Positions 8,294-16,297 of a stretch of 64,000 bases of DNA are shown piece after piece; positions within the stretch are counted from its first letter, which is position 1; every line of letters starts with the position of its first letter. The stretch comes from M2408 sp046303515 (lineage in GTDB: Bacteria > Bacteroidota > Bacteroidia > Flavobacteriales_D > Crocinitomicaceae): assembly GCA_046303515.1 (NCBI GenBank), contig JBKCGI010000115.1, positions 1 through 64,000 of the forward strand, given 5' to 3'. The position numbers and the translations under genes were made by a program. Under the pieces are notes generated by a model, which saw nothing but the letters and a program-made list of their open reading frames with translations, was not told the origin of the DNA and made no database searches.

Positions 8294-10732
8294 ATGAAGT
8301 CACTTTTCACTATTTTCATTGCATTATTTTCAAGTATTACACTTTTTGCGCAGTCAGGTACCTTAATCGGGAACGTTAAAGATAAAAACACACAAGAATT
8401 ACTTTTCGGGGCAAAAGTATTTGTGGAAAATACAAGTATTGGTGCGCTTACAGACGAAAATGGAAATTACAAATTGAGTTTAGAAACAGGTACATACAAC
8501 ATCAAGGTAATTGCTGTAGGATATGTTCCTCAAACACAATACAATATTGTTGTGAGTTCGGGTGGGGTACAACAGGTTAATTTTGAATTAGTTAACTCGG
8601 TTACTGATTTAAAGGAAGTTACCATTACAGATAAAAAAGATACGAAAGCTGCTACAACGGATATGATAACGCCTTTGTCGGTGCAACAACTTACCACCGA
8701 GGAAATTAAATCCAATCCTGGAGGAGGTTTTGATGTGTCAAAAGTGGTTCAAACGCTACCAGGAATTGGGTCGAGTGGAGGGGGAGCACCACGAAATGAC
8801 ATTATCGTAAGAGGAGGAGCACCAAATGAAAACGTATATTATTTAGATGGAATAGAAATTCCTGTTTTAAATCACTTCCAAACACAAGGTTCTTCTGGTG
8901 GTGCGCAAGGAATATTAAATGTCACTTTTATCGAGGATTTGAAATTGAGTTCTTCTGCTTTTGATGCGCGCTATGACAATGCCTTGGCTTCTACTTTTGT
9001 GATTAAACAAAGACAGGGTAACAGTGAAAAAGTGAGTGGAAATTTGAGAACAAGTTTAACAGAATCAGCTTTTACTTTAGAAGGACCTTTGAGTAAATCT
9101 AAGAAAAATAATTTCTTGCTTTCTTCTCGTTTTTCCTATTTGGATTTGTTGTTTACCTTGATTGATCTGCCAATTCGTCCGCGTTATTCTGATTTTCAGT
9201 ATAAAGTGACGCACAAATTCAGTAACAAAACAACCTTAACTGCCATTGGGATTGGTGCAATCGATAAGTTTAGCTTTGGTGCTACGAAAAATTCTTCTCC
9301 AGAAAACGAATATTTCCGTCGTTCTTTGCCTTTCATCGAGCAATGGAATTACACTACTGGCTTCAATGTCAAACATTTGATTAAAAAAGGCTATATGAAT
9401 TTTTCTTTGAGTCGAAATATGTTCAACAACGAAATAAATCGTTATGAAGATGCTCGAAATGACGAAGAAGAATTCAAAAATTTGGGTTTAGTTTCGCAAG
9501 AAATTGAAAACAAATTCCGTTTCGACTTCAATAAATATGTCAATGGATGGAAATATTCTTTTGGTGTGATGGGGCAATACGTGAAATACAACACGGATTT
9601 TTACTCTAAATTATCAAACGCTGTTTACGACACGAATGGTGTTTTGGTGAGTCCAACAATTGAGTTTTCCTCCAAAAGCGCGATTGAATTCTTTAAATAT
9701 GGTGCTTTTGGTCAAGTGTCTAAGAATTTTTTCAATGAAAAGTTACTAGTTTCTGGAGGTTTACGAAGCGATATGAATAATTTCTTGGAAGATGGAAATA
9801 ATTTTCTTAAAACCATATCACCAAGACTTTCAGTTGCATTTCACGTAAACAAAAAGTTTGATATTTCTGCTTCTGTTGGATCTTACTATAAAATCCCAAC
9901 CTACACAACCTTAGGGTATAGAGATGCAAACAATGTTTTGGTAAACAAAAATTTACAATACATCAATTCTAAACATTATGTTTTTGGTGGACAATATTTG
10001 CCGAACGAAAGTTTGAGAATTACGCTGGAAGGATTCTATAAAACTTATTCCAACTATCCAGTTTCCGTTTCAAATGGAATTTCTTTAGGAAACCAAGGTT
10101 CTGAATTTGGCGCAGTTGGAAATGAAGCCGTAACAAGTATCGGAAAAGGTGAAACCTATGGATTTGAGGTGTTTGTACAACAAAAATTAGTGAAAAAGAT
10201 TTTCTATTTCGCGAGTTATTCATTTGTGCGTAGTTTTTATTCAGGTGCAGACGATGCCTTAATTGCTTCCGCATGGGATAATCAGCATTTACTTTCTGCA
10301 ACAGTAGGTTATAAATTGAAAAAAAATTGGCAAATTGGAGTTAAATACCGTTTGGCTGGAGGAGTTCCATACACGCCCTTTAATTTAGATCAATCTCAAG
10401 CGACTTATGCAACTACAGGTGTTGGATTTTTAGATTATACCAACTTAAATTCTCAACGTTTGGAAGCTTTTAATCAGGTTGATTTGAGAATTGATAAGAT
10501 TGCCAATTTCAAGAAATTTACATTGACATTTTTTATTGATATCCAGAATTTGTTGTTGAACGCTCAGCAAGGAACACCATATTATACTTTCCAAAGAAAT
10601 GCTGACAATTCAGCTTTCGAAACAACTGATGGTCAAGCTTTAAAAGTCGATGGTTCAAATGGAATTCCATTGGTTTTGGAAAATAGTTCTAAAAATGTGA
10701 CTCCAAGTTTGGGTTTAATTTTTGATTTTTAG
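8294..10732 (+). CDS. TonB-dependent outer-membrane receptor with CarboxypepD_reg-like N-terminus
   Basis: An 812-aa outer-membrane receptor. A signal peptide (about 1-19, ending LFAQ) is followed by a carboxypeptidase-regulatory-like beta-sandwich (about 22-100, GNVKDKNTQELLFGAKVFV). The plug domain (about 125-235) holds the IIVRGGAPNENVYYLDGIEI block, and the beta-barrel ends in LGLIFDF with a terminal aromatic Phe and a TAG stop. Such receptors import siderophores, vitamins or oligomers using energy from the Ton complex; the exbB-exbD-tonB block at 52.5-55.5 kb is a candidate partner. There is no adjacent SusD, so a carbohydrate-specific SusC role is less likely. The ligand is unknown. Confidence 0.9.
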   Translation: MKSLFTIFIALFSSITLFAQSGTLIGNVKDKNTQELLFGAKVFVENTSIGALTDENGNYKLSLETGTYNIKVIAVGYVPQTQYNIVVSSGGVQQVNFELVNSVTDLKEVTITDKKDTKAATTDMITPLSVQQLTTEEIKSNPGGGFDVSKVVQTLPGIGSSGGGAPRNDIIVRGGAPNENVYYLDGIEIPVLNHFQTQGSSGGAQGILNVTFIEDLKLSSSAFDARYDNALASTFVIKQRQGNSEKVSGNLRTSLTESAFTLEGPLSKSKKNNFLLSSRFSYLDLLFTLIDLPIRPRYSDFQYKVTHKFSNKTTLTAIGIGAIDKFSFGATKNSSPENEYFRRSLPFIEQWNYTTGFNVKHLIKKGYMNFSLSRNMFNNEINRYEDARNDEEEFKNLGLVSQEIENKFRFDFNKYVNGWKYSFGVMGQYVKYNTDFYSKLSNAVYDTNGVLVSPTIEFSSKSAIEFFKYGAFGQVSKNFFNEKLLVSGGLRSDMNNFLEDGNNFLKTISPRLSVAFHVNKKFDISASVGSYYKIPTYTTLGYRDANNVLVNKNLQYINSKHYVFGGQYLPNESLRITLEGFYKTYSNYPVSVSNGISLGNQGSEFGAVGNEAVTSIGKGETYGFEVFVQQKLVKKIFYFASYSFVRSFYSGADDALIASAWDNQHLLSATVGYKLKKNWQIGVKYRLAGGVPYTPFNLDQSQATYATTGVGFLDYTNLNSQRLEAFNQVDLRIDKIANFKKFTLTFFIDIQNLLLNAQQGTPYYTFQRNADNSAFETTDGQALKVDGSNGIPLVLENSSKNVTPSLGLIFDF

Positions 10733-10752
10733 TCTGAAATTTTTAATTAAAA

Positions 10753-10880
10753 CACAAAGTAACATAGTTTTTTCAATGTTTAAAATTGATTCAAGTAGTT
10801 CTTTATGGTAGACTATAAAAACTATGAAAAACTCCTAAAACTATGTTATCTTAAACATACTATGTGCCTATGTGTTTATA
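10753..10880. repeat. Dispersed intergenic repeat with ACTATG / CTATGTG units
   Basis: This convergent gap carries a perfect 11-bp inverted repeat, AACATAGTTTT (10761-10771) and AAAACTATGTT (10837-10847), plus repeated CTATGTG units ending in CTATGTGTTTA near 10868. A related copy (GAAAACTATGGAACTATGTGTTTA) lies at about 22186-22210. No gene is seen here. Confidence 0.55.
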
Positions 10881-10894
10881 AATTTCGCCTAAAC

Positions 10895-11728
10895 CTACTT
10901 CCCGAAATCATAACCGACTCCCACCAAAAATGAACCAATGGTGTGTCTTACATTTTCAGGTGGTTTGCTGTCGTGGAACACATTTAAATCCATTTTAAAA
11001 CGAATTTTTTTGCTGATTTGCGTATTAAAAGCATATTGTCCAGCAAAGCGAAAATCTGAAAAATCTTCAATATTTGGTTGGTAATACGTTGTTCCAGAAA
11101 AAGAAAAATGCTTAAAATTCATGAACCAAGATAAATACGAACTCCAACGGAATGAGGTGTTGAATTCATTATTAGGTTGAATTTCCTCATATTCATAAAA
11201 CAAAGAAGTTCCCAAAAATGCTTTTATGTTTTTTTTGTCGATAATTTTGTCTCGCAAACCAGTTCCAATCAAACTTCTAGATTTTTGATTCAGTAATTGA
11301 TTGTATTGAATTTGGGCATAAGATTCCCATTTCCAAGTAGAATTTTTAATGCGGTAGGAATAACGAAAATGACTCATTCCAGAATTGGCATAAACCGTTT
11401 TTCCGCCGGAATAAAAAAAGTCGTTCAGTAAGAAAAAATAATGTTTTCTCGTTTTATATTGAATTCTGCCTTTAGCGTTTAGGTTGTAAATAAAATCTTT
11501 GTTTTGAATATACGAGAAAGTAGCATCCAAAGCACCACTCCAGCCAGTCGTGTCATCGTAAATACGTTTGTTTTCGATATTAACGATTTGGGAGAAATTT
11601 TTATTGAATAAAAAAAATGTAAGTAAGATTGAAAGCGAGATTTTTGGAATGAATTTTTTGTTCTCACCCTTTTTTCCCCTATAAAGCGGGAGGTTGCTTA
11701 TTGCCTCAACTAAAAATTTTAAACACAT
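10895..11728 (-). CDS. DUF481-like outer-membrane beta-barrel protein
   Basis: A 277-aa protein. The hydrophobic stretch ISLSILLTFFLFNKNFSQ around residues 31-48 looks like the signal peptide. The mature part is rich in alternating aromatic beta-strand segments (GWSGALDATFSYIQN, FSFSGTTYYQPNIEDFSDFRF) and ends in GYDFGK, as in DUF481 outer-membrane proteins. The first ~25 residues before the hydrophobic core are not signal-like, so the true start may be internal and non-ATG. It is the last gene of the tgt-lptG-DUF481 unit, 30 bp after the permease gene. Function unknown. Confidence 0.7.
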   Translation of the reverse strand: MCLKFLVEAISNLPLYRGKKGENKKFIPKISLSILLTFFLFNKNFSQIVNIENKRIYDDTTGWSGALDATFSYIQNKDFIYNLNAKGRIQYKTRKHYFFLLNDFFYSGGKTVYANSGMSHFRYSYRIKNSTWKWESYAQIQYNQLLNQKSRSLIGTGLRDKIIDKKNIKAFLGTSLFYEYEEIQPNNEFNTSFRWSSYLSWFMNFKHFSFSGTTYYQPNIEDFSDFRFAGQYAFNTQISKKIRFKMDLNVFHDSKPPENVRHTIGSFLVGVGYDFGK

Positions 11729-11760
11729 AACTTTAAACTTCTAACTTTCAACTATAAACT
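11722..11760. repeat. Degenerate CTAACT-type repeat, second copy
   Basis: Units AACTTTAAACTTCTAACTTTCAACTATAAACTA fill the gap between the permease and DUF481 genes and overlap the permease stop codon. They share AACTATAAACTA with 2389-2400. Confidence 0.5.
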
Positions 11761-12832
11761 ATTTAGGTGCTAATCGATACATAATCAATCCAATCGTACC
11801 AAATAAAATATTCGGAATCCAAGTGGCTAATAGGGGAGGGAATCCAACATTTTTAGCTGCCACAGTGGCAATTTGCATGGAGAAAATGTAGATGAAAACA
11901 AACAATAAACCAATAGCAATATTGATTCCTATTCCACCACGTTTTTTTCTGCTCGCAACGGCAACGCCCATAAGTGTTAATACATAAGTTGCAAATGGTA
12001 ATGAAGTTCGCTGGTGCAACATAATTTCATAATCTGGAATTTTAGGATTTCCCTTCCGTTTTTCCATTTCAATGAATTTGGTTAATTCCGAAAAGGTCAT
12101 GGTTTCCGCACGACTTTCACGTATAGCCATTTCTTCAATTCTGAAATTAAGTGTCGTATCTAATTTTTGCCCAATAAGCATTTTGTCATTCGGGTAGCCA
12201 AAAGTACGTTTATAGTAATTTTTGATTTGCCATTTGTTTGTACCCAAAGTGTTTTGAGCCGTTTTGGCATTCAAAAAAGAAATTATTTTTCCGTCATTTG
12301 ACCAAGTTTCAATGCGTAAATCATTCACAATGTTCAAATCACTGACATAACTTGAAAAATAGACAATTTTATTCCCAGGAAACTGAGCATGATAATTTTC
12401 AACGAAAAGTCTATCTCTGTAATATTGTTCCTCAAAAGCAAGCCTTACTTTGTTTGAGGTGGGAACAATAAAGTGATTTAATACAAAGGATAAAACTGTT
12501 AAGATGGTAGCGCCAATAAAATAGGGTCTTAAAATACGTGTAAATGGTCGTCCACTAAACATAAGTGGGATAATTTCCGAATCTTGAGCCATTTTGGAGG
12601 TAAACCAAATAACTGATAAAAAGGTGATTAATGCGGAAAAAGTATTACCGTAATAAACAATAAAATTAAGGTAATAATCTAAGATTATGGCTGAAAAACT
12701 AGCTTTATTCTCAATAAATTCACTTAATCGTTCGGAAATATCAAAAACCATAGAAAACAACATCACAATCCCCAACATAAAAAAGAATGTTGTAAGAAAT
12801 TTTTTAATGATGTATTTGTCTATTATGTTCAA
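11759..12832 (-). CDS. LptF/LptG-family lipopolysaccharide export permease
   Basis: YjgP/YjgQ-family inner-membrane permease that, with LptB, extracts LPS for transport to the outer membrane. About 358 aa from a proposed TTG start giving LNIIDKYIIKKFLTTFFF, the usual N-terminus of the family. The frame stays open upstream to 12892, but that part is encoded by a 20-bp palindromic repeat (12861-12880) and is unlikely to be protein. Transmembrane segments are at the N-terminus (three, within the first ~120 residues) and C-terminus (three), with a periplasmic beta-jellyroll between them (NKWQIKNYYKRTFGYPND region), the normal layout. Bacteroidota usually encode LptF and LptG separately; which one this is cannot be settled here. 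Confidence 0.85.
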   Translation of the reverse strand: MNIIDKYIIKKFLTTFFFMLGIVMLFSMVFDISERLSEFIENKASFSAIILDYYLNFIVYYGNTFSALITFLSVIWFTSKMAQDSEIIPLMFSGRPFTRILRPYFIGATILTVLSFVLNHFIVPTSNKVRLAFEEQYYRDRLFVENYHAQFPGNKIVYFSSYVSDLNIVNDLRIETWSNDGKIISFLNAKTAQNTLGTNKWQIKNYYKRTFGYPNDKMLIGQKLDTTLNFRIEEMAIRESRAETMTFSELTKFIEMEKRKGNPKIPDYEIMLHQRTSLPFATYVLTLMGVAVASRKKRGGIGINIAIGLLFVFIYIFSMQIATVAAKNVGFPPLLATWIPNILFGTIGLIMYRLAPK

Positions 12833-12860
12833 TGTATTTGTTTTTTTGTTTGTGCCGTAT

Positions 12861-12880
12861 GGACGAATTATTATTCGTCC
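12861..12880. repeat. 20-bp palindromic intergenic repeat
   Basis: GGACGAAT-TATT-ATTCGTCC: perfect 8-bp arms around a 4-nt centre, in the 65-bp gap between tgt and the permease gene. It can form a hairpin in the operon mRNA. It resembles REP-type repeats I recall from other Bacteroidota. Confidence 0.65.
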
Positions 12881-12897
12881 CTGCAACAACAAAAACT

Positions 12898-14028
12898 TTA
12901 TAACCTTCTTCCTAGCTTTTTAACCATTTCTTCCTTCCAAACGGCAAATGTTCCGTCCAAAATTCTCACTCTAGCTTCCTTAACTAACGCCAAATAAAAT
13001 GCTAAGTTGTGAATAGTCGCAATTTGCATGCCTAAATATTCTTTCGCTTTGATTAAATGACGTAAATATGCTTTTGTGTAAACATGATCAACTGAAGCTG
13101 TTCCATTTGGGTCAATAGGTGAAAAATCAAATTCCCATTTTTGGTTTTTGATATTTATGGTTCCTTCAGAAGTGAATAAAAGTCCGTGACGCGCATTTCT
13201 AGAAGGCATTACACAATCCATCATATCAACTCCTAAAGCGATACTTTCTAAAATGTTAATTGGTGTTCCAACCCCCATCAAATAACGCGGTTTTTCTGTC
13301 GGCAAAATTGAACAAACTAAATCTGTCATTTCATACATGTCTTCATCCGGTTCACCAACTGAAAGTCCACCAATAGCGTTTCCAATAGCATCATATGAAG
13401 CAATGGTTTCAGCAGATTCTTTTCTCAAATCTTTATAGGTACTTCCTTGTACAATTGGGAAAAGTGCTTGTTGGTACCCGTATTTTGGTTCTGTTTTGTC
13501 CATGTGATCCATACAGCGCTTTAACCAACGATGTGTCATGTGCATGGAGCGTTTGGCATAGCCGTAATCACAAGGATAAGGAGTACATTCGTCAAAAGCC
13601 ATGATGATGTCACCTCCAATAGAACGCTGTATTTCGATCGCTTTTTCAGGAGTGAAAAAATGATAACTGCCATCCAAGTGTGATTGAAATTTAACACCTT
13701 CTTCCTGAATTTTGTTTGAACTAGAAAGAGAATACACTTGATATCCACCACTATCTGTTAAAATAGGTCTTTCCCAACCCATAAATTGATGTAAACCACC
13801 AGCTTTTTCAAGAACTTCTGTTCCTGGACGTAAGTACAAATGATAGGTATTTCCTAAAATGATTTGAGCTTCTACTTCTTCTCTTAATTCTTGTTGATGA
13901 ACTCCTTTTACGGAGCCAACTGTTCCAACAGGCATAAAAATTGGAGTTTCTATAACTCCATGATCGGTATGAAATGAGCCAGCACGCGCTTTTGTTTGCG
14001 TATCGGTCTTATGTAAATCAAAGTGCAT
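12898..14028 (-). CDS. tgt: Queuine tRNA-ribosyltransferase (TGT)
   Basis: 376 aa. It exchanges guanine-34 for preQ1 in GUN-anticodon tRNAs. Visible family blocks are FMPVGTVGSVKGV, NTYHLYLRPG, the active-site TDSGGYQVYSL, and MDCVMPSRNARHG. The ATG at 14028 (MHFDLHKTD) is chosen over the longer frame because a TATCTTTG promoter element sits 24 bp upstream of it, inside the longer frame. The segment that in E. coli holds the zinc ligands CxCxxC reads here SPIDPNGTASVDHVYTKAYL, with no cysteine, so the structural zinc site is absent. I recall the same loss in other Flavobacteriia. Confidence 0.95.
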   Translation of the reverse strand: MHFDLHKTDTQTKARAGSFHTDHGVIETPIFMPVGTVGSVKGVHQQELREEVEAQIILGNTYHLYLRPGTEVLEKAGGLHQFMGWERPILTDSGGYQVYSLSSSNKIQEEGVKFQSHLDGSYHFFTPEKAIEIQRSIGGDIIMAFDECTPYPCDYGYAKRSMHMTHRWLKRCMDHMDKTEPKYGYQQALFPIVQGSTYKDLRKESAETIASYDAIGNAIGGLSVGEPDEDMYEMTDLVCSILPTEKPRYLMGVGTPINILESIALGVDMMDCVMPSRNARHGLLFTSEGTINIKNQKWEFDFSPIDPNGTASVDHVYTKAYLRHLIKAKEYLGMQIATIHNLAFYLALVKEARVRILDGTFAVWKEEMVKKLGRRL

Positions 14029-14052
14029 ATCTTTGTTGATAAAAAATCTGCA

Positions 14053-14060
14053 CAAAGATA
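14053..14060 (-). promoter_or_regulatory. Candidate -7 element of the tgt promoter
   Basis: TATCTTTG on the minus strand (consensus TAnnTTTG), 24 bp before the tgt ATG. CATCTTTG at 14090-14097 on the plus strand is a one-mismatch element facing the glycosyltransferase gene. Confidence 0.55.
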
Positions 14061-14107
14061 AGATATTTACTAATGCTTCCCATCTTTGCACTAAAGTATT
14101 TGATTAA

Positions 14108-15250
14108 ATGGAATTATTACCCAGTTTTGAGCTCAACATTCATTTTATAACATTTTGTTTTTTAGCGGGAATGTTGTTTTTTCAATTACTTTATGTTTTT
14201 GTGATCTACGTGCGTTTTGCCTTTTATAAAGAGAAAAAGCAAGCTCAAAACATGGAGTTTCCGCCTGTTTCAGTAGTGATTGCTGCACGAAATGAATCGG
14301 ATAATTTACATCATTTTTTGCCTTTAATTTTAAATCAAAACTACCCAGATTTTGAGGTCGTAGTGGTTAATCATCAGTCAATTGATGAATCTTATAATGT
14401 TTTGAATGCTTTAAAAATGCTCTATCCCGATAAATTAAAGGTGGTTGAAGTGGAAAGAAGTAGGCACTTAGGTACTGGAAAAAAATTCCCACTTTCTTTA
14501 GGTATAAAGGCTGCGAAGCACGAGTACTTTGTTATGACAGATGCGGATTGCGCTCCCACAAGTGATAATTGGTTACGTTTGATGGTCTCAAAGTTTTCTG
14601 ATAAAAAAGAATTGGTTTTAGGTTATGCTCCCTATAAAGTTTCCAAAGGATTTTTGAATAAAATCATTCGTTTGGACACTGCGATGATTGCTATGAATTA
14701 TTTTTCATTTGCCTTAGCAAGATTACCTTATATGGGGGTTGGAAGAAATATTGCCTATACCAAAAAGTTGTTCAACTCTGTGAATGGGTTCAAATCGCAT
14801 TATGCAATTATTTCTGGAGATGATGATTTATTTGTGCAAGATACTGCAAGAAACAAAAATTATTGTATTCAAATTGATGATCAAGCGCACTGTGTCTCAA
14901 AGGCAAAAGAATCTTGGGCTTCTTGGGCGACACAGAAAAGTAGACATTACAGCACGTCGCCTAAATATCAAGTTATTAAAAAGTTATTGTTAGGAATATA
15001 TCCACTGACTTTGTTGTTGGCATGGATTTCCTTTGTTATTTTACTCTTTAATTCCGAATACAGAATTTTGAGTTCTGCTATTTTCGGCTTTGTAGTTATT
15101 ATTAAATGGTGGATTCAAGGTTTATGTTTGGCAAAATTGAAGGCGAAAAGTTTTATCGCTCTTTTTCCATTTTTAGATTTGTTTTATGCAATTCTAATTC
15201 CTTGGATGTATTACACTTCAGAAAAATCTACTCAAACTAAATGGAAGTAA
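14108..15250 (+). CDS. Membrane-anchored family 2 glycosyltransferase
   Basis: A 380-aa GT-A fold glycosyltransferase. An N-terminal transmembrane helix (about 12-34) is followed by the catalytic domain with VVIAARNESDNL, the nucleotide-sugar strand YPDFEVVVVNH, the metal-binding DADCAP (DxD-type), and a GDDD motif near 240. Two or three hydrophobic segments end the protein (LTLLLAWISFVILLF and after). It probably transfers a sugar to a lipid or polysaccharide at the inner membrane; donor and acceptor are unknown. Its last 10 bases overlap the start of the sigma-factor gene, indicating translational coupling. Confidence 0.85.
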   Translation: MELLPSFELNIHFITFCFLAGMLFFQLLYVFVIYVRFAFYKEKKQAQNMEFPPVSVVIAARNESDNLHHFLPLILNQNYPDFEVVVVNHQSIDESYNVLNALKMLYPDKLKVVEVERSRHLGTGKKFPLSLGIKAAKHEYFVMTDADCAPTSDNWLRLMVSKFSDKKELVLGYAPYKVSKGFLNKIIRLDTAMIAMNYFSFALARLPYMGVGRNIAYTKKLFNSVNGFKSHYAIISGDDDLFVQDTARNKNYCIQIDDQAHCVSKAKESWASWATQKSRHYSTSPKYQVIKKLLLGIYPLTLLLAWISFVILLFNSEYRILSSAIFGFVVIIKWWIQGLCLAKLKAKSFIALFPFLDLFYAILIPWMYYTSEKSTQTKWK

Positions 15251-15846
15251 GCGAAAATTTATCAGATAAAGCCAAATACGACCTTGACTTGGTTGACAGA
15301 GCCAAAAGTGGAAGTCAGCAAGCTTTTGGTGAATTGATGGATCGTTATCGTGAATCTATATATTTCATGATGTTTAAAATGGTTCGCAACCAAGATGATG
15401 CGGATGATTTAACAATTGAAGCATTCGGTAAAGCCTTTAGTCGTTTGGAGCAATACACTCCGAATTTTGCCTTCAGTACTTGGTTGTTTAAAATTGCGTC
15501 CAACAACTGTATCGATTTCATGCGTAAAAAGCGTGTGAAAGTTACATCTATGGACACTGGCTTTACTTCTTCTGATGGTGAAGTTTTTTACATCGATGCA
15601 AAATCCTCAGGACAAGATCCAGAAGAGGCAATCATTCATAGTCAGAAAGTCAAACACATGCGCTCTTTAGTTGAAAAACTTAAACCACGTTACCGTGAAT
15701 TAGTTGAGTTGCGCTATTTTGAAGAATTAAGCTACGAAGAAATTTCTGAAACACTTAATCTACCGCTGGGAACAGTAAAAGCTCAATTATTTAGAGCAAG
15801 AGATTATCTAGCTGTTTTAATTGAGAATACAAAAGATACGATTTAA
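15241..15846 (+). CDS. ECF-type RNA polymerase sigma factor
   Basis: 201 aa. Sigma-70 region 2 (about 25-95) includes the core-binding FMMFKMVRNQDDADDLTIEAFGKAF and the promoter-melting FSTWLFKIASNNCIDFMRKK. Region 4 (about 140-195) holds the helix-turn-helix YRELVELRYFEELSYEEISE with PLGTVKAQLFRARDYL. No anti-sigma gene follows, and the gene overlaps the upstream glycosyltransferase by 10 bp. Its regulon is unknown. A G/C-rich repeat (15855-15889) lies just after it. Confidence 0.92.
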   Translation: MEVSENLSDKAKYDLDLVDRAKSGSQQAFGELMDRYRESIYFMMFKMVRNQDDADDLTIEAFGKAFSRLEQYTPNFAFSTWLFKIASNNCIDFMRKKRVKVTSMDTGFTSSDGEVFYIDAKSSGQDPEEAIIHSQKVKHMRSLVEKLKPRYRELVELRYFEELSYEEISETLNLPLGTVKAQLFRARDYLAVLIENTKDTI

Positions 15847-15854
15847 TTTTCTTT

Positions 15855-15889
15855 CTTCCCCCTTTGGAGGGGGATTGAGGGGGAGGAAG
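15855..15889. repeat. C/G-rich inverted repeat element
   Basis: CTTCCCCC (15855-15862), then TTTGGA and GGGGG forming a 5-bp hairpin, followed by ATTGA and GGGGGAGGAAG. It stands out sharply from the AT-rich surroundings and lies 9 bp after the sigma-factor stop. It resembles C/G-rich repeats I recall in other Bacteroidota intergenic regions. Confidence 0.5.
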
Positions 15890-15979
15890 TTGTTTAAGAA
15901 ATACACATTTTAATATTATTGAAATCTACTTGTATTGGCAAGATTATTGATTAATTAAAGTAGAAAATTTAAGATTAGT

Positions 15980-16285
15980 TTATTTCACTTCTACATATCG
16001 ATTAAAGAAACTCCAATAATTTGAAACTTCTATTTGGATACATTTTTTATTTTTGAGCACTTTAATTTCTCTATCTGATAGAGTATTGATACTCATATTT
16101 CCTTCATGATAAAAACCATCCAATTTGAATTTATAAACTAAAATTTTACTGTTTTTTATTTTTGAAATCTTAGAAAATTTTGCGCAAAGAATTTGCTTGT
16201 TTGAAAACATAAAAGGACCTAATAGTAGAAATCCTGCAATAAATATAGTAAGGTAAATTACAATCCAATTCGTTTTTTTCTTCAT
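15980..16285 (-). CDS. Small single-pass membrane protein of unknown function
   Basis: 101 aa. A short basic N-terminus (MKKKTNW) precedes one hydrophobic segment (IVIYLTIFIAGFLLLGPFMF, about 8-27). A lysine-rich extracytoplasmic tail of about 70 residues follows with no recognisable domain. It is 12 bp downstream of the large secreted protein at 16298-18598 and likely shares its transcript. Codon use and base composition look like the neighbours. Confidence 0.55.
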   Translation of the reverse strand: MKKKTNWIVIYLTIFIAGFLLLGPFMFSNKQILCAKFSKISKIKNSKILVYKFKLDGFYHEGNMSINTLSDREIKVLKNKKCIQIEVSNYWSFFNRYVEVK

Positions 16286-16297
16286 GATTGTCTTGTC

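Noticed and set aside
8294..10732. SusC-type polysaccharide utilisation locus
   Set aside because: No SusD homolog or glycoside hydrolase is adjacent.
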